DNA of 64,000 nucleotides from Chrysomallon squamiferum. Its lineage: Eukaryota; Mollusca; Gastropoda; Neomphalida; Peltospiridae. Position 1 is the first letter of the stretch. Each line of letters starts with the position of its first letter. Made by a program: the position numbers and the translations under genes. The stretch covers positions 12,389,723-12,453,722 of the forward strand of contig CM022677.1 in the NCBI GenBank assembly GCA_012295275.1, given 5' to 3'. The notes under the pieces are model-generated. The model did not search any database. It worked only from the letters and a program-made list of their open reading frames with translations, and was not told the origin of the DNA. Positions 47,794 to 58,866 of the stretch are shown one piece after another.

Positions 47794-47863
47794 TCTTCCT
47801 CATTTTAATCAAGAAGTTTAGCTAATCCAAAATCGGTAATCTTCACCTGATTCGGGATTTGTG
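47794..47863 (-). pseudogene. EGFR-family tyrosine-kinase exon remnant (DFG segment)
   Basis: The minus strand has acceptor TTTTTATCTTTGTACAG, then QIPNQVKITDFGLAKLLD, a TAA stop, NEEE and a donor-like GTGAGT. VKITDFGLAKLL is the hallmark catalytic-loop-to-activation-loop segment of EGFR/ErbB kinases, including the magnesium-binding DFG. The acceptor lies close to where the EGFR exon carrying DFG starts in vertebrates. The stop falls where the family has a residue of LLD.NEEEY, and the following GGK/PIKW block is absent. I read this as an isolated, inactivated exon. Low-complexity (ATT)n DNA lies directly upstream. Confidence 0.75.
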
Positions 47864-47893
47864 CTGTACAAAGATAAAAACATAAAATAAAAA

Positions 47894-47896
<3 letters not shown>

Positions 47897-47945
<49 letters not shown>

Positions 47946-47948
47946 GTT
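47897..47948. repeat. (ATT)n microsatellite
   Basis: About 50 bases of TTA. The poly-asparagine frame is its translation. Confidence 0.95.
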
Positions 47949-48054
47949 ATTGGTGTTACTTGTCCAAGGGGTAGATATCCAAGGGTTTGGTTGTCTAGGG
48001 CAGATATTACCAACTCCATATAAATATTTTACAAATAAATATCTGCATTCTATT

Positions 48055-48215
48055 ACTATCATCACCGTCATCATCATTGCCTCTTTTACATCATCATCAC
48101 TGCTGTCTTCTACATTATCATCATCATCATCATCATGGCATCTTTTACATCATGATCATCATCACTGCCATTTTCTACATCAACATCGTCATCATCATCA
48201 CCTTTATTATTATTA
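48055..48215. repeat. (ATC)n-rich imperfect repeat
   Basis: CATCATCATCAC-type runs with interspersed TTTTACATC words. Confidence 0.85.
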
Positions 48216-48249
48216 CTATGAACATAAGAATAAGAACCTTTTGAAACAG

Positions 48250-48652
48250 TTAAGTCAAGCCATAGCAGCAGAATAAAATATATAATAGAATAGTAAAATA
48301 TATAGTAGAATATATAGATGAATAAATATTTCTATTTTTGATCAGTAGAATAAAACAGATGGATACCAGCTGAAGGAAAACTAATACACTTAGAGTGATG
48401 TTGTAAGGCTTCAAATATTGCTCATATCCTAGTAGAAGACAAAATTCTATTAGCAAAGAAGTTTTTCCAAAATAGAGAAGTAAATATACGACTGATAACA
48501 GACTGACTGTTAATGTGTGCAGCTGGAAAATTTCGCCCGACTTTCCTGACTCTGGGACGTGGCAATTTCCATTTCTTGTATGCACGAAGATGGTGAATCG
48601 TTCAGAGCAAACTGGACAATTTATTCTGCTTCTAGACCACTTCAACAAATAG
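48250..48652 (-). CDS. Candidate terminal exon: RING-like tail plus transmembrane segments
   Basis: On the minus strand a strong acceptor (TTTTTTTCAG) at 48653 precedes a 134-codon open frame reading YLLKWSRSRINCPVCSERFT, IFVHTRNGNCHV and a stop at 48250. The KWSR..INCPVC pattern resembles the last CxxC zinc-ligand pair of a RING finger, with the earlier ligands in an upstream exon. Two hydrophobic segments follow, around LHTLTVSLLSVVYLLLYFG and LSVLVFLQLVSICFILLI. A RING followed by C-terminal membrane helices would suit a membrane E3 ubiquitin ligase. The last ~25 codons are AT-rich and doubtful. No upstream exon was identified. Confidence 0.5.
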
Positions 48653-48739
48653 CTGAAAAAAACCCTCATGTAAACACGAGTCTTCGTGACATTTATCTAA
48701 AAGGTCTTCTGAAATTCTTCTGACTTATCTAATTCAGGC

Positions 48740-49620
48740 TTTGTGTTGATTCAGCAGTGGTGGTTGATGCTCATGTTGATTACCCTGGTATTTCTCCACG
48801 TGATGTTTCTCCAGAGAAACATTTTGAAGTTTCAGACTGTTGTGTTGCTTCAGCTGTGTGGGTGATGCTGATGTTGATGTTCTTGGTCTTTCTCCACGTG
48901 ATGTTTCTCCAGAGTCACTTTCGGAAGACTTTCGAACTTTTGGAGTCTTCTCCGGGCATCCATCATCCTCTGCTTTCCGTTTCCTAGATGTTGATATCTC
49001 TGGTCCTCCACATGATGTTTCTCCAGAGTAACTTTCTGAAATTATAGTTTTTGTTGTTTGAACTATTTCTATTTTTATTTTATTTTTTATTGCAGTAAAC
49101 TTGGTTCAACAGTGGTGAGTGATGCTGATGTTGATGTCCATGGTATTTCTCCTTGTGATGTTTCTCCAGAGTCACTTTCGGAAGACTTTCGAACTTTTGG
49201 AGGATTCTCCGAGCATTCATCATCCTCTGCTTTCCGTTTCCTAAATGTTGATGACCATGGTCTTTCTCCACGCGATGTTTCTCCAGAGAAACATGTTGTA
49301 GTTTCAGACTGTTGTATTGATTCAGCAGTGGTGGTTGATGCTGATGTTGATGTTCTTGGTCTTTCTCCACGTGATGTTTCTCCAGAGTCACATGTTGTAG
49401 TTTCAGACTGTTGTATTGATTCAGCAGTGGTGGTTGATGCTGATGTTGATGTCCTTGGTCTTTCCCCACGTGATGTTTCTCCAGAGTCACTTTTGGAAGA
49501 CTTTCGAACTTGGAGTCTTCTCCGGGCATCCATCATCCTCTGCTTTCCGTTTCCTAGATGTTGATGTCCGTGGTTCTCCACACGATGTTTCTCCAGAGTA
49601 ACTTTCTGAAATTATAGTTT
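48740..49620 (-). repeat. Tandem array encoding a basic/serine-rich module (KRKAEDD...SGETSRGERP)
   Basis: Imperfect repeats of two sub-units. On the minus strand one encodes SRKRKAEDDGCPEKTPKVRK and the other SDSGETSRGERPRTSTSAS followed by TTAESIQQSETTTC. They recur in one frame for 164 codons at 49087-49581, with one-base shifts in outer units (for example KTPSSKVF near 49510). Differences between units include silent ones in this frame (GGA/GGG, AGA/AGG, CGT/CGC). KRK is a plausible nuclear localisation signal. The plus strand is also open (DADVDVLGLSPRDVSPE), and a plus-strand acceptor-like TTTTATTGCAG lies at about 49085-49095, so the coding strand is not settled. No family is recognised. 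Confidence 0.5.
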
Positions 49621-49639
49621 TTGTTGTTAGAACTATTTC

Positions 49640-51135
49640 TATTTTTATTTTATTTTTTATTATAGTAAACTTTCCTTCTTTATTTTTTATTCTTTTTTTC
49701 ACATATACATTCTATCTGTAGTTTCTTATTAAAATATATCACACGTTACTTTTTACTCTACTGCTAGTAACAAAAGGATAAGTACTCCTGCGTTATTCGA
49801 GTTATCGGCAGAAAATTAGGTTATGCATATTCGTTTATTTTTTTATCCATCTGAAGACACTGTTTGTTCCAGTAAGTCTATTTTACACGTGTACACTAGT
49901 GTGAAATTTATAAATTTATTAAAATGTTATAAAGAAGATTCCCATTGAGCTATTGAGAGTTAGTTCTAGTTCAGAAATTTGATTTACGGTGAAACTAGAA
50001 AATCGGGGAGCGTCGTGGGTACGACCTCCATTTCCATATTTCTTGTGTTTTATGCATCTTCAGCATCACTTAATGAAGAATAAATACATAAAATGAAAAC
50101 TAATTTAACTTGTTTCATATTTTATTATCATTTAGTGGATTTTTAGAAATGCATTTTGTAGTAATTCTTGTAGATATATAACATTTGTAGTTTAATTCCC
50201 TTTAATATTAATAGCATTAATAAAAAAATGTATTATTAATTAGTTATTTCTGTCATTGTCATTATTGTAATTTTATAATTACTTTTTTATTCATTTATTT
50301 ATAAATTTATTATTAATTTATTGTCATTATTGTAATTTATATATCATTTTTAATATTATTTTATTATTTATTAAACTTTAAAAAAAATAAAGCATCCAAT
50401 TTTTATTCAAATAGATATAAACTGATAATTTACACAATTATTATTACTTTTTAATTTACATTAATATTGCTTGATTTGTTTGTAATAGTTTAATAGAATT
50501 TTCTAATTAATTGATATACAAGACATTAGATGTTATATACTAATAAATATACATTATAAACTATGTAGAAATTAATATGTTTTTGTTTGTGTGTTTTTGT
50601 GTATATTAGTGTAAGTTTGTGCTTGTTTAGTCAGAAACACAAATGCACATACACACATACACAAATGTGCACAAATATGCACATGCACACAAACACACAC
50701 ACAGACACACAAGTTTTAAATTTTTAATTCTGTACATATTTAAATAGATTATTACTGTTATAATTTTTTAGTCTTCCACGAAATAAATATTTGATAACAA
50801 CACTTTTTATTCCATTTAAAATTTATTTTAATTTGAAAAATTCAATAATATTTCATTCACTATTATTCCTTATCATTTCGCTAACTTGAAAATATGTATT
50901 TACTTCTATATATATATTCCTTTGTTTCCTTTTGAGTAATATTTAAGAATAAGTATAACTTTTCCAGCAACTATTATTTATATGTTGAGAATTGAGTTAA
51001 AATTCAAAATATTCTTAGACCCAATTTTATACAATTATTGCCTTCACAAAGTATACAAATCATTTCATTTTATTTTGTAATTTGTCCTGTTTTGTGTGAA
51101 TGAATACCCCAATTATTTATTTATTCATTTGTTAG

Positions 51136-51170
<35 letters not shown>

Positions 51171-51440
51171 GATATTATAAGTAACTGACCATGGATAATA
51201 ATTTTCATAACATAAGGGAAATAACTCTCTTTGATAAAACCTGAGTTATATTGTTAAACCATATGAAATAAATAAAGAAAGCAAATACAATTTCCCACCC
51301 AAATTAAAAACAAAATCAATAATAATAAACACCCTGAAAACAATTTTATATCTCTTTTTTATTTACCAAGAAACAGTAACAGTGAATTAAAAAATCAAAT
51401 TCAACAGCAAAATTGTAACAAATATAAAAATGTATTAATT
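49640..51440. other. Intergenic AT-rich DNA
   Basis: No gene seen. CA-rich stretch at 50643-50712 and an (ATT) run at 51140-51172. Confidence 0.65.
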
Positions 51441-51446
51441 AAAAAT

Positions 51447-51574
51447 AACAAAAATATTGTAAAAAGAAAATATAATTGAATTACAGCTGTTACTAATTTA
51501 TGACCTGTTTTAAATTAGTACATCGAATAATTAATTACTTTATTTAACAGGTGCTAGTATTAAACATTGATCTA
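51447..51574 (+). repeat. Direct repeat, copy 1 (~128 bp)
   Basis: The segment containing ACAGCTGTTACTAATTTATG and AATTACTTTATTTAACAG recurs at 52088-52214 with about ten differences. TTATTTAACAG followed by GTGCTAG or GAGCTAA looks like a splice acceptor but no exon is evident. Confidence 0.8.
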
Positions 51575-51734
51575 GACATCTGTTTTTTTATTAAAGTTTA
51601 CTAAATAAATTGATTTAATGCTTTATCTTCTGAGTTTATATTCTATTTTGTGCATACATAAAACAAGTAAAAGACACTAAAGAAACTAACACATATACGA
51701 ACATTACAATACTCACACAACAGAAAATACACAG

Positions 51735-51738
<4 letters not shown>

Positions 51739-51787
<49 letters not shown>
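51739..51787. repeat. (CA)n microsatellite
   Basis: Uninterrupted CA run of about 49 bases. Confidence 0.95.
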
Positions 51788-51790
<3 letters not shown>

Positions 51791-52087
51791 TACAGGCACA
51801 CATATCTGCAGAGACATACTGACATACATACTGGCACATACTCACACATACAGTGCAGAACATAAATTTAATACATAATAACTGACATTATCAAAAACAC
51901 TTCTTATAATAATTGGCCTATGAAAACAACAAACATAAAGATAAAACACTGAAAAAAAAAATCTAATAAAAATATGATTTCCTTTATAAACTTTGATCTG
52001 TGTATTTTATCAGCACATACATATCAGTATGATTGTGAGTGAATTAACAGCATATTTTATAATGTTTGTTTTGTGTTTTTTACAAAT

Positions 52088-52214
52088 AACAAAAATATGA
52101 TAAAAAGAAAATATAATTTAACTACAGCTGTTACTAATTTATGACCTGTTTTAAATTAGTACATCAAATAATTAATTACTTTATTTAACAGGAGCTAATA
52201 TTAAAAATTGATCT
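52088..52214 (+). repeat. Direct repeat, copy 2 (~127 bp)
   Basis: Second copy of the segment at 51447-51574, in the same orientation. Confidence 0.8.
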
Positions 52215-52739
52215 AGCAATTATACTATTCCTGTGTATCAGCAAATGTGGAATAAAGCATTAACAAATTAACAGTACAACTACTGTTCCTACTGCACCTC
52301 TATTAAAACTACATAGCTGCTATTATTATTATTACTACTACCTACTACAACTACAGTTATGATAACTCCTTTACCATACTACTACATTAGCTTTTATTAT
52401 CACTATCCTACAAGGTTAGCTGTTATTATTATTATTATTATTATTACTGTTTCTAGTTGGGGTTTTTTGATACAGTAGTAGCTGTTATAATTACTACTGC
52501 TGATGCTGTTGCTACTATTACTGCTATTGATGTTGATGTTTTTGGTGCTAATTACATCTCTGTCACAAATAATAACAGAACTGTTTACTACTATAAAATA
52601 CAATAAGTTATTAACAAGTGTTATTTTCCTCCTGTATATGTGTATTGTAACACAAATAAACATAATAAATCTCAAATATTTGCAAGCTTCTATTTTAATA
52701 TTCTGTATTAAAAAATAACTTTTTACTGAAAAATACAAA

Positions 52740-52865
52740 AATAATTTATTACCTAATGAGTTTCCACTCAAGCTCTTTAACTTAGACAAGTCTCCCTTTG
52801 TGGAATAAGCAAAGACTAAACCATTTAAACATATAAATTGATAACCAAATATTTCTGAACCCATT
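52740..52865 (-). pseudogene. Leucine-rich-repeat exon remnant 1
   Basis: The minus strand reads KGDLSKLKSLSGNSLGNKL, preceded by SEIFGYQFICLNG. The fragment at 56779-56945 reads ELKSLNISGNSLGNKL with the same upstream word, giving the canonical L..L.IS.N.LG LRR form. This copy has lost two codons (NI) of it. TTAG|GTAATA is donor-like at the repeat's end in both copies. Together they suggest a duplicated LRR exon of an NLR-type (ribonuclease-inhibitor-like) repeat gene. Confidence 0.55.
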
Positions 52866-52879
52866 GCTGACACACACAC

Positions 52880-53302
52880 ATACACACTATTATCAGACTA
52901 GCAGTTATACTATTGTTGACACACACACACAATTATCAGAGTAGCAAATATCATTATTGCTGATACACACACACAGACACATATACTGTTATCAGTCAGG
53001 CAGTTATCAGTATTGCTGATACACGCACAATATTATCAGAGTAGCAGTTATGACAATATACACATACTTACTGAAACACATATACTATTATCACTATTAC
53101 TGATACATTCACGCACACAGACACTATTATCAGAGTAGCAATTATCACTATTGCTGATACACTCACTCACATACACACACTTATACCATTATTAGTAGTA
53201 GTTCTGTATTGTTGATATACACACATACTATTGTCAGACCAGCAATTGTGACTATTTCTGACACACAAACTATTATCAGAGTAGGAATTGTCACTATTGC
53301 TA

Positions 53303-53338
<36 letters not shown>

Positions 53339-55075
53339 TATTACCAGAGTAGGAATTGTCACTATTGCTAATACACACACACACACACATACACTATTAC
53401 CAGAGTAGGAATTATCACTATTGCTGATACTCACACATACACACACTTAAACTATTATTAGTAGTTATCTGTATTGCTGATATACACACATACTATTGTC
53501 AGAGTAGCAAATATCATTATTGCTTATACACTCACACAGATTATTATCAGAGTAGCAATAGTCACTATTGCTGATACACACACAGACACACACACTTGCT
53601 ATTATCAGAGTAGTAGTTATCAGTATTGCTGATACACACACACACACACATACCATTATCAGAGTAGCAATTATCACTATGTCTGATACACACAGACTCA
53701 AACATACACACATACCATTATCAGAGTAGTAGTTAACACAATTGCTAATACACTCACCTACACAGTATTATCAGAGTAGCAATCATCACTATTACTGATA
53801 CACTCACAAACAAACATACACATACTATTATGAGAGTAGCAATTATGACAACTGATGATACAGACACACTATTATCAGAGTAGAAATAATCACTATTGCT
53901 GATACAGTTACACACAAATATACTATTATCAGAGTAGCAATTGTCATATATACACACATACACAGAACCACACACAGACACACTTACTAATATCAGTTAT
54001 CACTAGTGCTGATGCACTCACACACTGTTATCAGAGTAACAATTAACACTATTGGAGATACACTCAAAGACACATACACAAACAGTTATATAACATACAA
54101 ACACTATTATCAGAGTAGCAGTTATCTCTATTGCTGATACTCACATACTAAAATCAGAGCAGCAGTTATCACTACTGCTGATTCACTCACACAGACGCAT
54201 ATACTACTGCCAATAAATAAACATATGCACAAACACACACACATATTATTATCAGTAGCAGTTATCAGTACTGCTGACACACACACACACACACTTATCA
54301 TTATCAGAGTAGCAATTATCACTAGGACTGATACATACACAATTATCAGAGTTGTAGTTATCTCTATTGCTGACACACACACACACTATTATCAGAGTAG
54401 CAATTGTCACTATTGCTGATACACAGACTCAAACATACACACACTATTATCAGATTAGTAGATAACACTAGTGCTGATACACTCACACACACAGTATTAT
54501 CAGAGTAGCAATTATCACTATTATTGATACACTCACAAACTCACCTCACCCACATACTATTATGAGTAGCAATTATCACAATTGATGAAACACTGACACA
54601 CACACTTATCAGAGTATTGGTGAAATACTCATACAGTCACACACCCACACATGAACACACTATTATCAGAGTAGCAGTTATCACTATTGGTGAAATACTC
54701 ACAGTCACACACCCACACACACTATTATCAGAGTAGCAATTATCACTATTCTGATACATTTTATGAGAGTAGAAATAAACTCGCACACAGACACACACTA
54801 CTATCAGAGTAGCAATTATCACTGTTACTGATACACACAAGCATACTACTATCACTAGTGCTGATACACACACACACTTTTATCACAGTAGAAATGATCA
54901 CTATTGCTGATACACTGACACACACAAACTATTATCAGAGCACCAGTTATCACTATTGCTGATATACACACATACATACTATTATCAGAGTAGCAATATC
55001 ACTATTGCTGATATACACATATACATACTATTATCAGAGTAGCAAAATCACTATTGGTGATACACCCACACATAC
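52880..55075. repeat. ~50-bp minisatellite with embedded hairpin and CA tails
   Basis: Roughly 40 imperfect units of the form ACTATTATCAGAGTAGCAAT, TATCACTATTGCTGATAC and a variable (CA)n tail. Within each unit TATCAG..AGCAAT pairs with ATTGCTGATA around the 7-base loop TATCACT, with a small bulge. Unit length varies mainly by the CA tail. All valine/cysteine and isoleucine/threonine frames in the region are its translation. A smaller array of the same unit lies at 56940-57215. Confidence 0.93.
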
Positions 55076-55134
55076 TATCTCTGTCAATCATCTTTCCATT
55101 TCTTCAAATGGTAGCTCTCAAGTTAACTTCCAGT

Positions 55135-55330
55135 ATTCTTTATGAAAACAACTTTAAGCTGGAACCTGCCTGTTGTCTATCTGTAAATATCATTGTTCCA
55201 CATTTTTTCATTTTTTCTGCACTAATTTGTAATGTAGAACTGCACAGAGCTTTTGCAGTGTCATTAGTCATTACAGTGGAAGTTGTTTTGCTGCCTTCCT
55301 GATAAAACCAAGAATCATCCACTGTTAACT
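55135..55330 (-). pseudogene. Coding-like fragment downstream of the P-loop exon
   Basis: The minus strand reads LTVDDSWFYQEGSKTTSTV, MTNDTAKALCSSTLQISAE and KMKKCGTMIFTDRQQAGSS in one open frame. It lies in the same orientation as the P-loop-like exon at 55398-55486, separated from it by stops. Composition is coding-like, but no domain is recognised. The plus-strand frame is a shadow. Confidence 0.35.
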
Positions 55331-55397
55331 ATTTGAGAAAAATCAATCAACACTGACGTATATTGTCAACAACTTCTCTGTCTGGAAACTTGGTCTA

Positions 55398-55486
55398 TAT
55401 CAGTAGATATCTCAACTGTTTGAAGCAACCCTTATAGTCTTCTCCATATTCTTGTAACTGAAGTTGATTCCAGAATAATGTCTTTC
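55398..55486 (-). pseudogene. P-loop-like exon fragment
   Basis: Acceptor TTGTATTATTGTATCTACAG is followed by KTLFWNQLQLQEYGEDYKGC and FKQLRYLLI, then a TAG. GKT at the exon edge fits a Walker A motif split by an intron. Nearby LRR pieces on the same strand suggest an NLR or LRR-ROC-type protein, but the GTPase/ATPase class cannot be assigned. A paralogous fragment lies on the other strand at 16278-16380. Confidence 0.5.
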
Positions 55487-55599
55487 CTGTAGATACAATA
55501 ATACAATTTAAGAGAATAATAAGTATTTTTCCATTGAGTTTCATTGTGTGTAATGCCAGAAAGAAATTATTATAAATAAACATCATCAGTCTTATTATA

Positions 55600-56775
55600 A
55601 TAGGGTTTAATAATAAATAACAAGTAATTTAAATATAAATTTAAATCTCTAAAAAAACAGGATCTCCATTCCTCTTTCAGCAATAAAAATTAGAATAACT
55701 ATGCATAGATCAAAGATAAAAATAGTGCAAGCTGCTATGAAGTACAATGTGTACACTGGATGTTCTGAGCACATTGACAATGTAGTCTCTTGGAGATCAC
55801 TGAGTTACAAATTACATTTCAAACAGATTTTCTCTTGAAAGTGTTGAGCTTTCTCTGGACAGGGAAGACTGCGATGTAATAGCATGCTTGTGCTCTAGTG
55901 AACCTTTTCTGAAAATGGGTCTTACAACATTTTCAACTGAAGTGCTGGCTGAGGCAGCTTGAATCTGTTGTCTAGGATCCTCCAACAAAATATGATATTC
56001 ATTAATAAACTAATCATAAAATAAAGTGCAAGCAGTATTTTTGTTGTCGGCTCTAACTGCATTTCACTTTCTTAGCAAGAAGAATTGTAGTCCACATTTT
56101 TATTTTTTCCATCCAATTTTAATAATAAAAAAATATATTAAATGATTTTCTATTCTTAATTTCAATCAGTTTAATTTTATTTTTAAAATTTGATATAAAA
56201 GGATTAAAAGAGCAATACTTCACTAAAATATGTTTTAATATAATTGAATAATTCTATTAATTTGTTAAAATTTGATATTTACACTGTTTTAGTATTTTAG
56301 TCCAGTTTAAGATGCCAGGAATATTAAGTAAATAAACATTTTACACCTATATAGTATTACATTAGACAGTAAGAAAATGGTCTTCTAATACTGATTTCAC
56401 TTGAAATACTAACATACTAGCATGATGGAAATACATCTGAGATTATTCTTACGATCTTTAATTAACCTTTAACAACCATTATAGTTACATCATTTATAAT
56501 AAATTATTTGATTAATTAAAATATTTAATTGTAACATTCTTTCCTGCCACTTTAATATAATTTAATTTTGCCACTAATGAATAAATAACCACAATTATCC
56601 TGTGCATTCAGCTAATAGTTACAATAATGAATCCTGTGTGTATTTAAAACAAAGACAATGTTGTAAGACACATGTGCTCTGTGTGTGTATATACTAACAA
56701 AAATAAATAATATAAATCTCAAACAATATGCAAACTTCTATTGTATCATTTTTTATTAAGAACTAACTTTTTACA
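55600..56775. other. Intergenic or intronic AT-rich DNA
   Basis: No coding feature supported. The part 55760-55980 is less AT-rich but has no clear open frame. Confidence 0.55.
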
Positions 56776-56778
56776 ATT

Positions 56779-56945
56779 TATTACCTAATGAGTTTCCACT
56801 AATATTCAAACTCTTTAACTCAGAGCTGTATCCCTTGTTAGTTTAAACAAAGACTAAGGGCAGATTCAATCTTAAATTTAAATAAAACAGGCCTGAGTAT
56901 TTTGTACAAAGCATATAAACTGATAACCAAATATTTCTGAACAAA
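56779..56945 (-). pseudogene. Leucine-rich-repeat exon remnant 2
   Basis: The minus strand reads YSSELKSLNISGNSL, then G|GTAATA donor-like. Upstream, after a stop in the intervening stretch, the word SEIFGYQFIC is shared with 52740-52865. A duplicated LRR exon with its flank and the adjacent minisatellite; this copy retains the full LRR consensus. Confidence 0.6.
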
Positions 56946-57215
56946 CACACACACACACACACACACACACTATTGTCTGAGTAGTAGCAATTATCACTAT
57001 TGCTGATAAACATACACCCACAAAAAAACAGACACACACACAAACACAAGAACTCACACTATCATCAGAATAGTAGTAATCACTATTGCTGATACACTCA
57101 CGCTCACACACACACACATGCACACACTGTTATCTGATTAGTAGCAATTATCACTATTGCTGATAAACTCACACACACACACAGACACACACTATTATCT
57201 TAGTATCTGCAATTA
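56940..57215. repeat. Second, smaller array of the hairpin minisatellite
   Basis: Four to five units of GTAGTAGCAATTATCACTAT / TGCTGATA plus CA tails, the same family as 52880-55075, with GTAGTAGCAAT variants. Confidence 0.9.
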
Positions 57216-57222
57216 TCACTGG

Positions 57223-57300
57223 CTGAGATCTGATTGCAGCCGATATTAAGTTCATTGAGAGAAGAATTTTCTGTGACTGCCGTACACAAATCTTTAGACC
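57223..57300 (-). pseudogene. Leucine-rich-repeat exon remnant 3
   Basis: The minus strand reads KDLCTAVTENSSLNELNIG and CNQIS. This fits the LRR pattern (..L..AL..N.SL..L.I..N.IS). It is bounded by CA-rich repeat DNA on one side and the minisatellite on the other. Confidence 0.55.
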
Positions 57301-57689
57301 GTCACTCATATTATACTGACTGACACACACCCTGGCTTCTGTTAATAAAAATAAATAATATTAATGAAATTAAACTAATATTAAAATTTTATATACACAC
57401 TTAGAGAAAGACACACATATATTGTTAAAGATTATACAGATATCCATGTAGGAACACACGTATCTGCACAACACACAATTTCACATATACATTAACACAC
57501 AACACAACACAACACACACACACACACAAACACAGAAAAACACATGTATACAATTATAGAGAGATAGATGGATTATGCAGATACTGTTGATGTTGTTGTT
57601 ATAACAACTAATGTAATTGTTTATCATCAACTACTACTACAATTTTAACCATTATTTACTATTACACTTTTCATGTGAACACAGCAAAC

Positions 57690-57945
57690 TGTTTAAGTTG
57701 TGAAACTTCCTCTCACCCTTAAAGCAGCAGCCAGTCCTTTAGTGAGAGCAGTTTTATCAGATAATCCATTACTAGACAGATCTAGTTCTGTGAGTCCAGT
57801 GTTTAGTGAGAGCAGTTTTATCAGATAATCCATTACTGAGAGTTCAGTGTTGTGTTTTCTTTAAGAGCTGCACTGACACAATGAGAGAAATAATCATTTC
57901 CTAGAGAATTACTCAACACATCCAAATATTCCCGTTTACCAACAA
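57690..57945 (-). pseudogene. Leucine-rich-repeat exon remnant 4 (two LRR units)
   Basis: The minus strand reads LSNSLGNDYFSHCVSAALKE, NTTLN, then in another frame NTGLTELDLSSNGLSDKTAL and TKGLAAALRVRG. These are consecutive NLR-type LRRs (L..LDLS.N.L.D.....LA.AL). A 64-base internal duplication (first copy from 57738, second from 57802) is not a multiple of three and breaks the frame. The gene is therefore inactivated here, or this is a decayed paralogue. Confidence 0.7.
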
Positions 57946-57999
57946 CATATTTATTTGTTATTAATAAAATGTAGTTAGTAGATGTTTTAACAGTAGTAA

Positions 58000-58790
58000 T
58001 AGTATCAACAGCAGTGGTAGTAGTTGTAGTAATAACAGCAACAGAACTAGTAGTAACAGTGGAAGTGTTGGTTGTAATAGTTATGGTAATTTTATTATTA
58101 GTAAAATAGTAATAGCAGCAGTACCAGCAGCAGCAGAAATTGTAGGTGCTAGTAGCAGTAACAGCAGCAGTTGTAGTAGTAGTAGTAGTAGTAGTAACAG
58201 CAGCAGCAGACTTCCTAGTTGTAGTATGTGTGGTAATAGTATCAGGAGTAGTAATAGTTGTATTAATAATAATAATATTAATAATAGTGGAATAGTTGTA
58301 GTTTTAGTAGTAACTAATAGTAGTAGTAATAGTGGTAATAGTTGTAGTATTAGCAGTAACAGTACACGTACTAGTAACAGTGGTAATAGATGTAGTATAA
58401 GTAACTACTAGTTGTAGTAATAATGGTAATAGTAATAACAGTACTAGTAGTAGTAATAGTGGTAATCACAGCAGATAACTGAGGTAGAATTAGACACAGT
58501 AAGTAGAGGTATTAAATAACTGCATAGTAGTAGTAGTAGTAGTAGATGTAGCAGATGTAATAATAAAAGTAAAAATAATATAATTATCCTTTGTAGTATA
58601 AGCATCAACAGTAGAAACAGCAGTAACAGACATAGAGGTAAATAGATATATAATATTGGTAATAGCTTTAGTGTGTTGAAAGTCACTGTTAGTAACTATT
58701 TTTTCAGCAGTAGAATAATAGTAGTAACAGTGGTAGTAGCAAAAGTAGCAATATTAGTAGCTAACTGATAATACTGGATAATTACATACA
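58000..58790. repeat. AGT/AGC trinucleotide-rich tract
   Basis: About 800 bases dominated by TAGTAGTAG, AACAGCAGC and TAATAGT words. The serine/asparagine and leucine open frames on either strand are artefacts. Confidence 0.9.
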
Positions 58791-58828
58791 CTAATTACTA
58801 ATAACAAGAACAATAATAATGTCAATAA

Positions 58829-58835
58829 TAATAAT

Positions 58836-58866
<31 letters not shown>

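Noticed and set aside
53181-54873. Several 60-90-codon frames (VCVCVC, TLIIVC types)
   Set aside because: Translations of the minisatellite and its CA tails.
52880-55075. CRISPR-like array
   Set aside because: Units are tandem with CA tails of varying length, no unique spacers of constant size, and the genome is eukaryotic. It is a minisatellite.
55054-55302. Plus-strand 82-codon frame
   Set aside because: Overlaps a minus-strand frame with better coding composition that follows the P-loop exon in the same orientation; the plus frame looks like its shadow.
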